This document shows, one piece after another, positions 45,167-46,025 of a stretch of 46,025 nucleotides of DNA. The first letter of the stretch is position 1; the number at the start of each line of letters is the position of its first letter. The notes beneath the pieces were generated by a model. The model searched no databases. It was not told where the DNA came from and saw only the letters and a list, made by a program, of their open reading frames with translations. Position numbers and translations under genes: made by a program. The stretch covers positions 66,757 through 112,781 of the forward strand of contig CADAHF010000001.1 in the NCBI GenBank assembly GCA_902787665.1, given 5' to 3'. This DNA is from an uncultured Pseudomonadota bacterium. Its GTDB lineage: Bacteria > Pseudomonadota > Alphaproteobacteria > Rs-D84.

Positions 45167-46025
45167 TTATCTGCTGTTGTCGGAAACGGTTTTGTTCTGC
45201 ATTTTTTTGGTTGTTTTTTTCAATACTTTTTTCTCTGCATTTTTTAGTTTCTGTATCTTGCTATTATTTTTTGCTACTAACAATTTTTGAGCCAACCAAC
45301 CGTATTCTTTGGGCAGATTTATTGATGTTAAACCTTCGTTGCACCACAAGAAGTTATCACCAATTTCTTTAACGTTTGGTAAATCTATCGATGTTAAGCT
45401 GTGGTTGCACCACAAGAAGTTATCACCAATTTCTTTAACGTTTGGTAAATCTATTGATGTTAAACCTTCGTTGCAAAACAAGAAGTTATAATCAATTTCT
45501 TTGACATTTGGTAAATCTATCGATATTAAATCTTTGTTGTCTGACAAGAAGCGCGCACCAATTTTTTCAACGTTTGGTAAATCTATCGATGTTAAATCTT
45601 TGTTACCTGACAAGAATTCGTTACCAATTTCTTTGACGTTTGGTAAATCTATTGATGTTAAATCTTCGTTGAATGCCAAGAAGAATTCACCAATTTTTTC
45701 AACGTTTGGTAAATCTATTGATGTTAAACTTTTGTTTTGTGACAAGAAGCCGCCACCAATTTCCTTGACATTTGGTAAATTTATCGATTTCAAGGCATGA
45801 TAGTCGTGCTCCAAGAACTCATCACGAATATATTCAACGTTTGGCAAGTTTATTGATGATAAACATGTGTTGTGTAACAAGAAACATTTACCAATTTCTT
45901 TAACGTTTGGTAAATCTATAGATGTTAAACCTTTGTTGTGTAACAAGAAGTCATCATCAATTTCTTTGACGTTTGGTAAATCTATTGATGTTAAATCTTC
46001 GTTGCAAAACAAGATTTTTCTACCA
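45167..46025 (-). CDS. BspA-like leucine-rich repeat protein, 3' part (start outside window)
   Basis: At least 286 residues; the frame is still open at the window edge, so the N-terminus and any signal peptide are missing. It consists of ten or more 22-residue LRR_5-type repeats with consensus LTSIDLPNVKEIG..FL..N, one copy expanded by a residue (around DYHA), and ends in a basic tail (KLKNAEKKVLKKTTKKMQNK). Such repeats form surface or effector proteins that bind host molecules, common in gut microbes. Repeats are also very similar at the DNA level (66-bp period), so copy number may vary. It lies next to the duplicated tRNA-Ser end. Confidence 0.88.
   Translation of the reverse strand, partial: GRKILFCNEDLTSIDLPNVKEIDDDFLLHNKGLTSIDLPNVKEIGKCFLLHNTCLSSINLPNVEYIRDEFLEHDYHALKSINLPNVKEIGGGFLSQNKSLTSIDLPNVEKIGEFFLAFNEDLTSIDLPNVKEIGNEFLSGNKDLTSIDLPNVEKIGARFLSDNKDLISIDLPNVKEIDYNFLFCNEGLTSIDLPNVKEIGDNFLWCNHSLTSIDLPNVKEIGDNFLWCNEGLTSINLPKEYGWLAQKLLVAKNNSKIQKLKNAEKKVLKKTTKKMQNKTVSDNSR

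Noticed and set aside
45309..45800. Plus-strand open frames across the leucine-rich repeat array
   Set aside because: They are the repeated complement of the LRR coding strand (periodic GKSIDVK phrases) and have no start context.

Overview
This window looks like chromosomal DNA of an uncultured, host-associated alphaproteobacterium of moderately low GC. The call is an inference from gene content and order: secB beside mltA, yebC beside ruvA/ruvC, a plsX and IHF neighbourhood, HemW, an ornithine-lipid acyltransferase pair (OlsB/OlsA), MnmE, DciA (DUF721) and RuvC. Two tRNA synthetases, an archaeal/eukaryal-type ProRS and a homodimeric GlyRS, are not the usual alphaproteobacterial forms and are more typical of gut Bacteroidetes or Firmicutes. 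Recurrent promoters have -35 boxes near TTGCAA/TTGACA and -10 boxes near TATAAT/TAAAAT. Most transcription units end in compact GC hairpins.

Layout. 1-5.6 kb: the 3' part of rpoC, a HAD phosphatase, rpmF-plsX, an IHF-like gene, tRNA-Arg and a small Cys/His-rich membrane protein. 5.5-11 kb: a phospholipase-D-like lipoprotein, a large exported Cys-rich protein with a possibly exchangeable 3' end, a solitary mraZ, and an unknown 112-residue protein behind a long structured leader. 11-16.7 kb: hemW and an M13 peptidase, divergent from an outer-membrane protein and an MltB-type transglycosylase. 16.8-21.7 kb: a six-gene surface-glycan operon on the minus strand (GT2, DUF616, acetyltransferase, glycosyltransferase, DegT aminotransferase, RmlC), visibly AT-rich in its middle. 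21.8-25 kb: olsB-olsA-proS. 25-30.5 kb: a small GNAT, L-lactate dehydrogenase, a membrane-anchored CPHC thioredoxin-like protein, CvpA, tRNA-Thr, an unknown gene with TrhP (U32), and a basic unknown protein. 30.7-34.7 kb: two outer-membrane proteins and a glycine-zipper protein. 34.7-40.5 kb: mnmE, ruvA, yebC, a frameshifted gene, ruvC, dciA, mltA and secB. 40.5-46 kb: two inverted-repeat elements, GlyRS, a ferredoxin, a Bax-inhibitor-1-like protein, an unknown gene with lgt and a TM2 protein, tRNA-Ser with a duplicated 3' end, and a BspA-like leucine-rich repeat gene that runs off the window.

Much of the window serves the cell envelope: lipid synthesis (PlsX, Ols, PLD), lipoprotein maturation (Lgt), peptidoglycan turnover (MltA, MltB), secretion (SecB), surface glycan and several exported proteins. 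No phage, insertion sequence or CRISPR array was seen. The most unusual signals are a 17-bp inverted repeat that could exchange the C-terminus of the Cys-rich exported protein, a nearly identical 33-bp promoter block before two outer-membrane protein genes, a back-to-back promoter pair sharing one palindromic -35 box, a repeat pair with compensatory base changes, heptamer repeats inside mnmE, and a duplicated tRNA-Ser 3' end.
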